The notes beneath the pieces are model-generated. The model had not been told where the DNA came from, made no database searches, and saw only the letters and a list, made by a program, of their open reading frames with translations. From Jiangella alkaliphila (GTDB lineage: Bacteria > Actinomycetota > Actinomycetes > Jiangellales > Jiangellaceae): 64,000 nt of DNA. Of this stretch, positions 35,936-44,581 are shown in pieces. Every line of letters starts with the position of its first letter. Within the stretch, counting starts at the first letter, position 1. A program made the translations under genes and the position numbers. The stretch lies in NCBI RefSeq assembly GCF_900105925.1, contig NZ_LT629791.1, forward strand, positions 2,577,278 through 2,641,277. The letters run 5' to 3'.

Positions 35936-37638
35936 GCCGCACCACCCTCCTCGCGGGCGACCAGCGCCCGGTAGCGCGGATCGTCCAGCAGCGACGCGTG
36001 CGTGCCGGTGGCGACGACGGCGCCGTCGTCGACCAGCACGACCTGGTCGGCGTGGTCCAGCAGGATCGGGCTGGTCGCGAACACGACGGTGGTCCGGCCG
36101 GCTCGGGCGGTGGCGAGGCGCTCGGCGATCCGGGCCTCGGTGTGCGCGTCGACGGCGCTGGTCGGCTCCACCAGCATCAGCACGTCCGGCGCCGCCAGCA
36201 CGGCCCGGGCCAGCCGGAGCCGCTGCAGCTGGCCGCCGGAGAACTCCTTGCCGCCCGAGGTCACGACGGTGTCCAGCCCGTCGGGTAGCGCTTCCAGGAC
36301 GTCGGCGGCCGACGCGACCTCCAGCGCCGCCAGCAGCCGGGCGTCGTCGACCACCCCGTCGGCCGCCAGTTCCGTCCGCAGCGGACCGGCGAACAGCCGC
36401 GCGTCGTTGCCGGCCACGAGGATGCCCCGCCGCACGTCGTCCACGTCGGCCGAGCGCAGCGGCACCCCGCCATACGTGACATCAGACTCGGCGTACCGGC
36501 CCAGCCGGTCGGCCAGCACGGCGGCGTCACCGGGCGACGCGCACGCGACGGCGGTGAACCGGCCGCCGGCGGCGACCAGCCCCGACGCCGGATCCGCGAG
36601 CGCACCCAGACGCCCGTCCAGCCGCGCCGACCCGCCCGGATCGATCTCCGGCTCCAACGCCAGCAGCGTCACCACCCGCCGGGCCGCGACGTACGCCTTC
36701 ATGATCGCGCCGGTGCCGACGACCAGCCGTCGCACCGGCGTGCCCAGGAACACCGCGTACCCGTAGAACGCGACCAGCTGGCCGCCGGTGAGCTCGCCGG
36801 CCAGCACCTGACGGGCGCCGAGGAACACGATCAGCGCGACCAGCAGGCCGGGGAGCAGCATGCGGGCGGCCTCCAGCGCGGCCTCCGTCGCGGCCAGGTG
36901 CACGCCGCCGCGCCGGACCCGCTGCGACTCGGCGTCGTAGCGGCGGCCGAACAGCTCCTCGCCGCCGATCCCGCGCAGCACCCGCAGCCCGCCCACGATG
37001 TCGACCGCCTGGGCGGTCAGTTCCGCCTGCTGGTCGCGCAACCGCGCCTGACGGTCGTGCAGCGGCCGCAGCAGCAGCGCGACCGCCCACACCATCACCG
37101 GCACGCCGGCCAGCACGACCAACCCGAGCTGCCACGACGTCGCCAGCATGATCGCCGCGATCACGGCGATCGACGCGGCCGCGCCGATCGTCCGCGAGCT
37201 CAGATCCAGCGCCCGCCCGATCTGCGTGACGTCGGCGACGCCCACGCTCAGCACCTCGCCGGCCGACGTCTTGCGCGGCAGCGTCGCGCCGAGCCGGGCC
37301 GCCTGCCGCGTGACCAGCTGCAACGTTCGGTACCGCGCCCCGAGCGCGTTCGTCAGCGCGCACCGGTCCTGCAGGATGGCGGCGGCCGCCTGGACGACGC
37401 CGAGCGCCAGCACAACGCCGGCCCAGAACAGCAGGTCGCCGCGGTCGTGCCCAGTCAGCCCGTCGTCGATGGCCCGGCCCACGCCGAACGGCATGAGTGC
37501 CTGAGAGGTCGGCCAGAGGATGCCGTAGAACGCCCCGAGCAGAACCATGGGCAGCTGGGTGCGGACCAGCCAGAGCAGGTAGCGGCCGGGCGCTAGCTGG
37601 CGCGGCTCACCGGGATCCGCATCGGGAAAGCGCCGCAC
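35932..37638 (-). CDS. heterodimeric ABC exporter, degenerate-ATPase half
   Basis: A 568-residue half-exporter with a normal six-helix membrane domain (residues 20-300). Its ATPase domain is badly degenerate: Walker A is replaced by ACASPGDAA with no GK[S/T], the Walker B Asp is Val (VLMLVEP), and the H-loop reads FATSP. The signature FSGGQLQR and D-loop SAVD are intact. It can supply the signature for the partner's site but probably cannot hydrolyse, and may not bind, ATP itself. It is first in the two-gene operon. Confidence 0.88.
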   Translation of the reverse strand: MRRFPDADPGEPRQLAPGRYLLWLVRTQLPMVLLGAFYGILWPTSQALMPFGVGRAIDDGLTGHDRGDLLFWAGVVLALGVVQAAAAILQDRCALTNALGARYRTLQLVTRQAARLGATLPRKTSAGEVLSVGVADVTQIGRALDLSSRTIGAAASIAVIAAIMLATSWQLGLVVLAGVPVMVWAVALLLRPLHDRQARLRDQQAELTAQAVDIVGGLRVLRGIGGEELFGRRYDAESQRVRRGGVHLAATEAALEAARMLLPGLLVALIVFLGARQVLAGELTGGQLVAFYGYAVFLGTPVRRLVVGTGAIMKAYVAARRVVTLLALEPEIDPGGSARLDGRLGALADPASGLVAAGGRFTAVACASPGDAAVLADRLGRYAESDVTYGGVPLRSADVDDVRRGILVAGNDARLFAGPLRTELAADGVVDDARLLAALEVASAADVLEALPDGLDTVVTSGGKEFSGGQLQRLRLARAVLAAPDVLMLVEPTSAVDAHTEARIAERLATARAGRTTVVFATSPILLDHADQVVLVDDGAVVATGTHASLLDDPRYRALVAREEGGAA

Positions 37639-37703
37639 AAGACACGGGACCTTAGCCGCCCGCGGCGCTCGGCGGCAATCTATTTTGGACTGGGCTCGCG
37701 CCG

Positions 37704-37737
37704 GACCGCTGAACGGCAGCGGTATTATTCAGCGGTC
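37704..37737. promoter_or_regulatory. 10-bp inverted repeat in a divergent promoter region
   Basis: GACCGCTGAA (37704-37713) and TTCAGCGGTC (37728-37737) are perfect inverted copies separated by 14 bases, in the 117-base space between the divergent ABC exporter and KTSC genes. It fits an operator for a dimeric repressor of the exporter; a hairpin in the KTSC leader is the alternative. Confidence 0.5.
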
Positions 37738-37755
37738 TCTTGACCGGCCCCCGCC

Positions 37756-38001
37756 GTGGCGCCGACGATCGACTCGATGGGCAGGATCAGACGCTGGCCG
37801 GTGTCGTCGTCCGCGCTGCGTTCCGTCGGCTATGACCCGCAGACGTGGACGCTCGAGGTCGAGTTCGAGTCCGGCGCGGTCTACCGCTACCTCGACGTCG
37901 ACCCGCTGGACGTCGAGGCGATGATGGCGGCCGACAGCATGGGCGCCTACCTCAACGAGGAGATCAAGCCGCACCACGAGGTCGAGCAGGTCGACCCCTA
38001 G
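37756..38001 (+). CDS. KTSC-domain protein
   Basis: An 81-residue protein consisting almost wholly of a KTSC domain (PVSSSALRSVGYDPQTWTLEVEFESGAVYRYLDVDPLDVEAMMAADSMGAYLNEEIKPHHEVEQV). KTSC domains are small, often found beside lysyl-tRNA synthetase or in phage-type proteins, and have no settled function. The GTG at 37756 has a weak context; an ATG at 37777 is an alternative. The stop codon shares the sequence CTAG with the stop of the convergent AraC gene. Confidence 0.75.
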   Translation: MAPTIDSMGRIRRWPVSSSALRSVGYDPQTWTLEVEFESGAVYRYLDVDPLDVEAMMAADSMGAYLNEEIKPHHEVEQVDP

Positions 38002-38939
38002 AGCGACGGCGTCAGCGGCTCCAGCGCGGCCAGGCCGGAGGCGACCAGCGGCGACGGGGGAGCGGTCTGCGGCGGAGTAGCGCGGAAGGCGCTCGGCGCC
38101 ACGCCGTACACCGCGCGGAACCGCCGGGAGAAGTGGTACGCGTCGGCGAAGCCGCACTGCACGGCGATGGCCTGCAGCGACAGGTTGCTCATCCACAGCA
38201 GCGGCTCGGCCCGGGCCAGTCGCAGCCGCTCCAGCGCGGCCACCGGCCCGAGCCCGAACCGGCGCTGGAAAGCGCGGCACAGCGTCGACACCGACACCCC
38301 GGCCGTGGCCGCCAGCCGCTCCAGGCCGACCGGCCGGGCGACGCCGTCGGACCAGGCGGAGCGGACGGCGGACATCGCGGCGACGACGGGCTCCGGCAGC
38401 CCGCCGGATGCGTCGCCCGGCGACGCCGGCGGCGGGGCGAGGAACGTCAGCACCAGGAGCCGCAGCGTCTCGGCCGCCTGCTCGCGCCACCCCGGCGGGC
38501 AGCTCGCGCCGAGCCACAGCAGGTACTGGCACAGCGCGCCCATCGGGTCCGGGCGCCCGCCGAGATCCCGCACGATCGGCCAGGCCGCCCCGCTCGCGGC
38601 GGCGACCCCGCCCGCGGCGGCGCCGCCGTCGCCCCCGCCGTCGCCCCCGCCGCGGAGCGTGAAGTGCACGTATGCATGCCGCGTGGACCGGCGCGGGTCC
38701 CAGTGGAACGAGTCGCGCATGCCCGGCCGGACCAGCAGCAACGTCCCCGGCGTCAACGGCACGCGCAGGTCGTCCCAGAGCCAGGTCGCGCTGCCGGACA
38801 GCAGCCAGACGAACTCGTAGGTGCGGGCGTCGCGTGGCCCGAACGTGGAGCCCGGCGGGTAGTCGGCGACGGCCGGCCCGAGGCGGGGCATCAGCTCCAC
38901 CTCGAACGCAGCCGTCGGCATCGCGACCTCAGCGGTCAC
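37998..38939 (-). CDS. AraC-family transcriptional regulator
   Basis: A 313-residue regulator. The cupin-like N-terminal sensor (TYEFVWLLSGSATWLWDDLRVPLTPGTLLLVRPGMRDSFHWDP) is followed by an Ala/Gly-rich linker (GGGDGGGDGGAAAGG) and a C-terminal HTH_18 domain (LERLAATAGVSVSTLCRAFQRRFGLGPVAALERLRLARAEPLL ... IAVQCGFADAYHFSRRFRAVYGVAPSAFR). Its start overlaps the end of the upstream dioxygenase gene by 11 bases, so both are cotranscribed and it probably regulates that gene. Confidence 0.88.
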   Translation of the reverse strand: MTAEVAMPTAAFEVELMPRLGPAVADYPPGSTFGPRDARTYEFVWLLSGSATWLWDDLRVPLTPGTLLLVRPGMRDSFHWDPRRSTRHAYVHFTLRGGGDGGGDGGAAAGGVAAASGAAWPIVRDLGGRPDPMGALCQYLLWLGASCPPGWREQAAETLRLLVLTFLAPPPASPGDASGGLPEPVVAAMSAVRSAWSDGVARPVGLERLAATAGVSVSTLCRAFQRRFGLGPVAALERLRLARAEPLLWMSNLSLQAIAVQCGFADAYHFSRRFRAVYGVAPSAFRATPPQTAPPSPLVASGLAALEPLTPSL

Positions 38940-39819
38940 AGCCGCCGTCGCGATCGGGCCGGATCCGAGGCGTCCGCAGCTGCTCGACGCCCTTGTAGGC
39001 GTACGGGTCGCGCCCTGCCACCAGGACGACGTCGCGGAAGTCGGCCTGCGCCATGTTCTGGCCCTCGTACGGCAGCGCCCAGGGCAGCAGCGATTCCGCG
39101 CTCATGTAGTGGTTGGCCAGCGCCCGCCGGTAGCCGTGCTGTCCGGTGTTCGGCAGCGACTTGTGCAGCAGATAGCCGTTGAACAGCAGCACCGACCCGG
39201 CGGTCAGCTCGACGGGGAGGGCGTCGGCGTCGGTCCAGGGGAAGTCGTAGGACTCGACGGTGCAGTCGTAGCGCGGGTCCTCGTGCTCGCGGTTGGGGTA
39301 GACGACGCCGTCGCGGTGCGAGCCGGGCAGCACCCAGAGGCAGCCGTTCTCGACGGTGGCGTCGTCGAGCGCGATCCACGCGGCGGTGAGCGAGCGGTCG
39401 CGGGTCGGGATGAACATCTCGTCCTGGTGCCAGGCCTGGCCGGGCTTCCCCTCGGCCTTGACGAACAGCATGGACTGCATCGCCTTGACGTTCGCCCCGA
39501 TGATGCGGGTGAGCGGCTCGACGATCGCGGGATGGCGCATCGTGTCGAGCATCAGCGACGACAGCTTGTGCGGGTAGTGGATGCAGAGGAACCGGCGGAT
39601 CACCTCGTCGTCGGTCTCGTCCGGCGACGACGCGACCGCGCCCTCGATCTCGCCCAGCTCGCCGCGGCAGATCCGGGCCGTCTCCGCGAGCAGCGCGTCG
39701 AGCTCCGCGCGGTTCAGGGCGTCCTTCAGGATGACGAATCCGTCCTGCTCGAAGCGGTCTTCGAGGAATCCTGGGGTGGAGACATCGGTGGCGGACGGTG
39801 CGACGGGCGTGACGGTCAC
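38929..39819 (-). CDS. phytanoyl-CoA dioxygenase-family Fe(II)/2-oxoglutarate enzyme
   Basis: A 296-residue double-stranded beta-helix oxygenase. The metal triad is visible: HxD in WHQDEMFIP, and the distal His in NGYLLHKSLPNTG, with a 2-oxoglutarate-binding Arg likely in GYRRALANHYM. The conserved ENGCLWVLPGSHRDG loop lies between them. Family members hydroxylate small molecules such as ectoine or fatty acyl-CoA; no partner gene indicates which. GTG 39819 is chosen for the GGAGG five bases ahead; the frame opens at 39849. Confidence 0.82.
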   Translation of the reverse strand: MTVTPVAPSATDVSTPGFLEDRFEQDGFVILKDALNRAELDALLAETARICRGELGEIEGAVASSPDETDDEVIRRFLCIHYPHKLSSLMLDTMRHPAIVEPLTRIIGANVKAMQSMLFVKAEGKPGQAWHQDEMFIPTRDRSLTAAWIALDDATVENGCLWVLPGSHRDGVVYPNREHEDPRYDCTVESYDFPWTDADALPVELTAGSVLLFNGYLLHKSLPNTGQHGYRRALANHYMSAESLLPWALPYEGQNMAQADFRDVVLVAGRDPYAYKGVEQLRTPRIRPDRDGGCDR

Positions 39820-39910
39820 GGCAACCTCCAGGCGGCGACGAGCGAACACCCACCAGCGTGCTGCCGCCCGCCCCGGCGCGCCATGGCTTCACGATGCAGC
39901 ATGATGGCGA

Positions 39911-39953
39911 ATCCTGTCACGTCTCACCGAATCGTGCGCAGAGCTGACAGGAT
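39911..39953. promoter_or_regulatory. 9-bp inverted repeat before the propeller lipoprotein gene
   Basis: ATCCTGTCA (39911-39919) and TGACAGGAT (39945-39953) are perfect inverted copies with a 25-base spacer, ending eight bases before the ATG at 39962. They could be paired operator half-sites or a leader hairpin. Confidence 0.4.
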
Positions 39954-39961
39954 CGGGCACC

Positions 39962-42442
39962 ATGCGTCGAGCGTTGCGACCGATTGTCGCCGGTCTTGTC
40001 ATGCTGCCGTTGGTCGCCTGCTCGGGCGAGCAGGAGGACTGCTGTTCGCCGGATCCGAACGATGTGCCGCGCGTCCTCACGGCCAACGTCGAACGGGTGC
40101 TCCCGGCCGACGGCAGCCCGCTGATCCCCGGCCCGGGCGACGAGCGGCTGGAGCTCGCCGCCGCCACCTCGGCCGGTGGCGAGGTCGTCGCGGTCGGCCG
40201 GCGCCGTGACGCTGGCGACCAGTCCGAGGCGGCGCTGCTGCGCTCCGCCGACGGCCGCGAGTGGACCGCAACCTACCTGCCCGGCCCAGTCGCCGGCGGC
40301 ACGCTCGCCGCCGTCGCGCCGGCCGGTGACGACGTCCTGGCGTTCGGCAACGACGCCGACGGCGCGCCGGTCGCCGTGCGGGTCACCGCCGACGCGGCCG
40401 AACCGGCCGAACCGGTCGAGCTGCCGTTGCCGGCGACGGAGGACGGGGACCGGCCGGCCCGGGTTCGCGCCGCCGTCACCACCGGCGACCGCGTCGTCCT
40501 CGCCGCCGTGAGCGTCGAGGGCGGCGACGATCCGCAGAACGCGTCCGCCGTGCTGCACGTCCTGGCGTCGGAGGACGACGGGGCGACCTGGACCGCACTG
40601 GAGCTGCCGGACGAATTGCGGGTCGTCGGCACCGGCCCGGCCATGCTCGAGCAGGCGACGCCCGGCGAGATCGGGCTGGCCGCCTACGACGGCGCCCCGG
40701 TGCTGTCGGTCGGTCTGCCCGGCGCCGACGGCGTCGTCACGACCCTCTGGCGGGGCGACGAGGCCGGCGCGGAGTGGACGTCGCTCGGCACGGCCGCCGA
40801 CCTCTTCGAGGGCGAGGCTCTCGACCTGCTGCACGGCCATGGCGACACGCTGCTGGCCTTCACCCGTGCCGGCACCGACGCGTCGGCGTGGCGCAGCGAC
40901 GACGGCGGCGGCACGTTCGCTCGGGTCGACGCCGGCCCGGCGGCGTTCGGCGGTGGCGGCCGGCAGATCGTCGACGCCGCGGTCACCCTGGAGTCCGGCG
41001 TTCTGGTGGTCGCCGGCCGGACCGAGGGAGAGGTGTTCAACGGTCGTCGCCCCAGCGCCCTCGAGCTCTGGGTGACCGACGACCTGGAGACGTGGCGGCG
41101 CTCGCTCGACGACCCGGAGCTGGCCGGCGGCGGACGCCAGCAGACGGCCGGGCTGGCCGCGGTCGGCGACGAGGTGGTCGTCGTGGGGAGCGACCAGCGC
41201 CGGCCGGCGGACGACGAGGCGGAGGTCGCGGCCGCGCCATTGGCCACGCACGGCGCGAGCTGGATCGTCGTCATCGCCGACGGCCCCGCCGAGCCGCCGG
41301 TCGAGGTCACACCGCTCGAGGTCACCGGGTTCGCCGCCGGCGCCACTGTCACGAGGGTCGTCGCGGCCGCTGACGGCCTCATCGCCGCCGGCTCCACGAG
41401 CACCGGCGACGACCACGACGTGCCCGCGGTCTGGACCTCGCCCGACGGTGTCGCCTGGACGCCCGTCGAGGCGCCGGCGCTCCAGGACGTCACCGGCACG
41501 ATCGAGGGCCTCACGGTCACCGAGGACGGCGGCGTGGTCGCCGTCGGCCAGGTGACCGGCCCGGATCCCGATGACGACGCCGACGACCGGCTCGGCGTCT
41601 GGACCTCGCCCGACGGCGCCGAATGGGCCCGCGTCGACCTCACCGACCTGGTCTACGCGGGCGCCGTCGGCTACTCCGTCACCCAGGCCGGCGACGCGAT
41701 CGTGGCCGTCGGCACCAGCGAGCCCGAGGGCCGCGGCTACCGCGACGTGGGCATCTGGCGCTCCACGGACCTGGGCGCGACCTGGGCCGCCGTCCCGACC
41801 GCCGAGGAGCCGTTCCGGGCCCAGGAGATCGAGGTGCTGTTCGGCGTCGGCGTGCGCTTGGACGGCACCATCGTCGCGGTCGGGCACACCGGTGAACCCC
41901 TGCAGTCTCCGGGCGGGGGCTACTCGTACTCGCCGCAGGCGTATGCGCTGGAGTCCGCCGACGGCCAGACGTGGGAGACGGTGCCGGCGCCGTTCGACGG
42001 CGCCGACTTCGCCGAGCTGTACCTGGCCCAGCGGATCGGCGACGACTTCCTGGTCGCCGGCACCGCCGGTCTGCCGCTGGACCTGCCGAACGAGGACGAC
42101 ACGGTGTCGACGTCCGGCGCCGCGCGCGCCGACGGCGACGGTGACGACTGGGCGGTCTCCGAGCAGCGGTTCCGGAGCCGCCCGGTGGTCCGGGCCGCCG
42201 TGCCGAGCACCACCGCCGGCACCGTCGTCGTCGGGGAGTGGTGGCGGGGCGGGGCCGGGCAGGACCCGCTGATCGCGGTCGAGCGCGAGGGCGCGCTGTT
42301 CCCGGTCGACGGCGACCTCCTCGACGAGCGCGAGACCGCCGCCGTCGGCGCCGCCGAGCTGGGCGAACAGGTGGTCGTCCTGGGCATGGACACCACCGAC
42401 GACGCACCCGCCGTCGTCGGCTGGTCGCTGGCCTTCCCATGA
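39962..42442 (+). CDS. large beta-propeller lipoprotein
   Basis: An 826-residue lipoprotein with lipobox LVAC (Cys20) and a Cys-rich start (CSGEQEDCCSPD). The rest is made of repeating beta segments of the type LLRSADGREWTATYLPG, LASEDDGATWTALELPD, WRSDDGGGTFARVD, VWTSPDGVAWTPVEAP, VWTSPDGAEWARVDL, WRSTDLGATWAAVP and ALESADGQTWETVPAP. These are BNR/Asp-box-like blades of beta-propellers; two propellers may be present. No catalytic residues of sialidases are apparent. It is probably a surface-exposed binding or scaffold protein. The stop codon lies inside a 22-bp perfect palindrome. Confidence 0.7.
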   Translation: MRRALRPIVAGLVMLPLVACSGEQEDCCSPDPNDVPRVLTANVERVLPADGSPLIPGPGDERLELAAATSAGGEVVAVGRRRDAGDQSEAALLRSADGREWTATYLPGPVAGGTLAAVAPAGDDVLAFGNDADGAPVAVRVTADAAEPAEPVELPLPATEDGDRPARVRAAVTTGDRVVLAAVSVEGGDDPQNASAVLHVLASEDDGATWTALELPDELRVVGTGPAMLEQATPGEIGLAAYDGAPVLSVGLPGADGVVTTLWRGDEAGAEWTSLGTAADLFEGEALDLLHGHGDTLLAFTRAGTDASAWRSDDGGGTFARVDAGPAAFGGGGRQIVDAAVTLESGVLVVAGRTEGEVFNGRRPSALELWVTDDLETWRRSLDDPELAGGGRQQTAGLAAVGDEVVVVGSDQRRPADDEAEVAAAPLATHGASWIVVIADGPAEPPVEVTPLEVTGFAAGATVTRVVAAADGLIAAGSTSTGDDHDVPAVWTSPDGVAWTPVEAPALQDVTGTIEGLTVTEDGGVVAVGQVTGPDPDDDADDRLGVWTSPDGAEWARVDLTDLVYAGAVGYSVTQAGDAIVAVGTSEPEGRGYRDVGIWRSTDLGATWAAVPTAEEPFRAQEIEVLFGVGVRLDGTIVAVGHTGEPLQSPGGGYSYSPQAYALESADGQTWETVPAPFDGADFAELYLAQRIGDDFLVAGTAGLPLDLPNEDDTVSTSGAARADGDGDDWAVSEQRFRSRPVVRAAVPSTTAGTVVVGEWWRGGAGQDPLIAVEREGALFPVDGDLLDERETAAVGAAELGEQVVVLGMDTTDDAPAVVGWSLAFP

Positions 42443-42492
42443 TCATCAACCTTTTGCGTCATCATGCCAGCGCAAAAGGTTGATGATCATGG
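42437..42492. repeat. 22-bp perfect intergenic palindrome overlapping a stop codon
   Basis: The arms 42437-42458 and 42471-42492 are perfect inverted copies around a 12-base loop. The left arm includes the TGA of the propeller lipoprotein gene (42440-42442) and the core TGATCATCAACCTTTTGCG. It would make a very stable hairpin able to end transcription, but the AT-richer arms differ from the neighbouring sequence and suggest a dispersed palindromic element. Confidence 0.75.
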
Positions 42493-42530
42493 TCGGGAAA
42501 TCTGGGGTTGACGCCGCCGAAACCTCGGCC

Positions 42531-42560
42531 TTACAGTCGTGCTTCGTCAGGCACTTATAC
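42531..42560 (+). promoter_or_regulatory. possible promoter of the glycan-catabolism operon
   Basis: TTACAG (42531-42536) and TTATAC (42555-42560) with an 18-base spacer resemble a housekeeping promoter just before the LacI-type gene (start 42579). Confidence 0.35.
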
Positions 42561-42578
42561 GTATTAGTGGAGCCTCTC

Positions 42579-43655
42579 GTGACCGATCGACCGCGGCGCC
42601 GGCGCCCCACCCAGGTGGACATCGCCCGGCGCGCCGGCGTCTCGCAGGCCACCGTCTCGCTGGTCATCAGCGGCGGCGCGGCCAGCGACCAGATCGCCGA
42701 GACGACGCGGCAGGCCGTCCTCGCCGCGGCCGCGGAGCTGGGCTACTCGGCCAACGTGGCGGCGCGCAGCCTCAAGGGCGGGCGCAACCACCTGCTCGGG
42801 CTCTACACGTTCGAGCCGGTCTTCCCGACCGACCAGCGCGACTTCTACTACCCGTTCCTGCTCGGCGTCGAGGAGGAGACCGCGGCCCAGGGCTACGACC
42901 TGCTGCTGTTCAGCTCGGTCACCTCGGCGGCCGACCGGTCGATCTACGGCGGCGGCGCCAACCGGCTCAAGCTCGCCGACGGCTGCGTGCTGCTCGGCCG
43001 CAACGTCCGCCGCGAGGAGCTGAACGCGCTGGTCCAGGAGGACTTCCCGTTCGTCTTCATCGGCCGCCGCGAGGTCGACCAGGGTGAGGTCAGCTACGTC
43101 GGGGCGGACTACGTCGCCGCCACCAGTGCCATGGTCGCCGAGCTGCACCGGCAGGGGCACCAGCGCATCCTGTACCTGCGCGCCATCGAGGACACCGAGC
43201 CGACCCGCGACCGCGAGCAGGGCTACCGCGAGGGCCTGGCCGCCGCCGGGCTCGAGGTCGACGAGCGGCTCATCCAGGGCCTGGCCGACCCCGCCGACCT
43301 GTCCGCCGAGCACGTCCAGCACTGGATCGGCTCCTACGGCGTCACCGCGATCCTGGTCGAGCCGACCGAGGACAACCGGCTGGTCGACGCGCTGACGGCG
43401 ATGACCGACAACGAGCGGGTGCGGTTCCCGGAGGACTGCTCGATCGCGCTGCTCGGCGAGCCGCCGTCGTGGACGCCTGAGCTGCGCGACTGGTCCCGGT
43501 TCTCGCTGCCGCGCGCCGAGATGGGCCGCGAGGCGGTGCGGATGCTGGTCGACCTGCTCGGCGACGCCCAGCCGGCCGCGCGGCAGGTCACCCTGCCGTG
43601 CACGTTCGTGCCGGGCGACTCCATCGGCCCGGCGCCCCGAGGCGGGCGGACATGA
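42579..43655 (+). CDS. LacI-family transcriptional regulator
   Basis: A 358-residue regulator. The N-terminal LacI helix-turn-helix (TQVDIARRAGVSQATVSLVISGG) with hinge helix NVAARSLKGG is followed by a periplasmic-binding-protein-like sensor domain. It is first in a ten-gene operon; the next gene overlaps its stop (ATGA), so it should control that locus and respond to a catabolite of the imported glycan. The GTG at 42579 follows GGAG by seven bases; GTG 42567 is an alternative. The hinge lacks the usual ALxxxxS spacing only slightly. Confidence 0.88.
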   Translation: MTDRPRRRRPTQVDIARRAGVSQATVSLVISGGAASDQIAETTRQAVLAAAAELGYSANVAARSLKGGRNHLLGLYTFEPVFPTDQRDFYYPFLLGVEEETAAQGYDLLLFSSVTSAADRSIYGGGANRLKLADGCVLLGRNVRREELNALVQEDFPFVFIGRREVDQGEVSYVGADYVAATSAMVAELHRQGHQRILYLRAIEDTEPTRDREQGYREGLAAAGLEVDERLIQGLADPADLSAEHVQHWIGSYGVTAILVEPTEDNRLVDALTAMTDNERVRFPEDCSIALLGEPPSWTPELRDWSRFSLPRAEMGREAVRMLVDLLGDAQPAARQVTLPCTFVPGDSIGPAPRGGRT

Positions 43656-44581
43656 TCAAGATCATCCTGCGCCGCCTGCTCATCGGCCTGTTCGTCATGT
43701 GGGGCGCCGCCTCGCTGATCTTCGTCATCGTCCGCGTCGCGCCGGGCGACCCGGCCACCGTCATGCTCGGGCCGGACGCCGACCCGGAGCAGATCGCCCG
43801 GCTGCACGAGACCCTCGGCCTGGACCGGCCGATGTTCGCGCAGTACCTGAGCTTCCTCGGCGACGCGGTCCGGCTGGACTTCGGCGACTCGCACCGGCTC
43901 GGCCGGCCCGCGATGGACGCGGTGTTCGACCGGCTGCCGGCGACCCTCGAGCTGACCCTCGCGGCCACCGCGATCGCCGTCGTCGTCGGCCTGACGCTCG
44001 GCCTGGTGGCCGGCGGCAAGCCGGGCGGCGTGGTCGACAGGGTCGTGTCGGCGGCCACCATCGCGCTGCAGTCGTTCCCGACGTTCTGGGTCGGCATCAT
44101 GCTGATCCTGGTGTTCGCGCTCGGGCTGCGGCTGCTGCCCAGCGCCGGGGTCGGCACGCCGCAGCACATGATCCTGCCCGCGGTGACGCTGGCGCTGCCG
44201 TTCACGGCGATCGTCGCCCGGCTGACCCGCAGCTCCGTCGCCGAGGCGATGCGCGAGCCGTACGTCCAGACCGCGCGGTCCAAGGGGCTGACCGAGCCGC
44301 AGGTGCTGCTCGGCCACGCGCTGCGCAACTCGCTGATCCCGGTCGTGACGGTGGTCGGGCTGCAGATGGGTGCGCTCATGGGCGGCGCCGTCATCGTCGA
44401 GAACGTGTTCGCCTGGCCCGGTCTCGGGTCGCTCGTGGTCGACGCCGTAGCCAACCGCGACTACGCCGTCGTCCAGGCCGTGACGCTGCTGATCGCCGGC
44501 ATCGTCATGGTGCTCAACCTCGTCGCGGACCTGCTGTACACCCAGCTCGATCCGCGCATCCGGATGGAGGGGGTGTCATGA
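43652..44581 (+). CDS. Dpp/Opp-type ABC permease, first subunit
   Basis: A 309-residue DppB-like permease. IILRRLLIGLFVMWGAASLIFVIVRVAPGDP is the classic first helix and GDP motif. The EAA loop reads EPYVQTARSKGLTEPQVLLGHALRNSLIPVVTVVG, and the C-terminal segment VENVFAWPGLGSLVVDAVANRDYAVVQAVTLL is diagnostic. It forms the channel with the next gene. Although the family is named for peptides, members also import sialic acid, nickel and oligosaccharides; context here favours a glycan. Confidence 0.88.
   Translation: MIKIILRRLLIGLFVMWGAASLIFVIVRVAPGDPATVMLGPDADPEQIARLHETLGLDRPMFAQYLSFLGDAVRLDFGDSHRLGRPAMDAVFDRLPATLELTLAATAIAVVVGLTLGLVAGGKPGGVVDRVVSAATIALQSFPTFWVGIMLILVFALGLRLLPSAGVGTPQHMILPAVTLALPFTAIVARLTRSSVAEAMREPYVQTARSKGLTEPQVLLGHALRNSLIPVVTVVGLQMGALMGGAVIVENVFAWPGLGSLVVDAVANRDYAVVQAVTLLIAGIVMVLNLVADLLYTQLDPRIRMEGVS

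Noticed and set aside
42480-42566. Earlier ATG for the LacI-type gene starting inside the 42.4-kb palindrome
   Set aside because: The added residues have no LacI similarity and the candidate promoter lies downstream of that ATG; GTG 42579 with GGAG fits the helix-turn-helix start.
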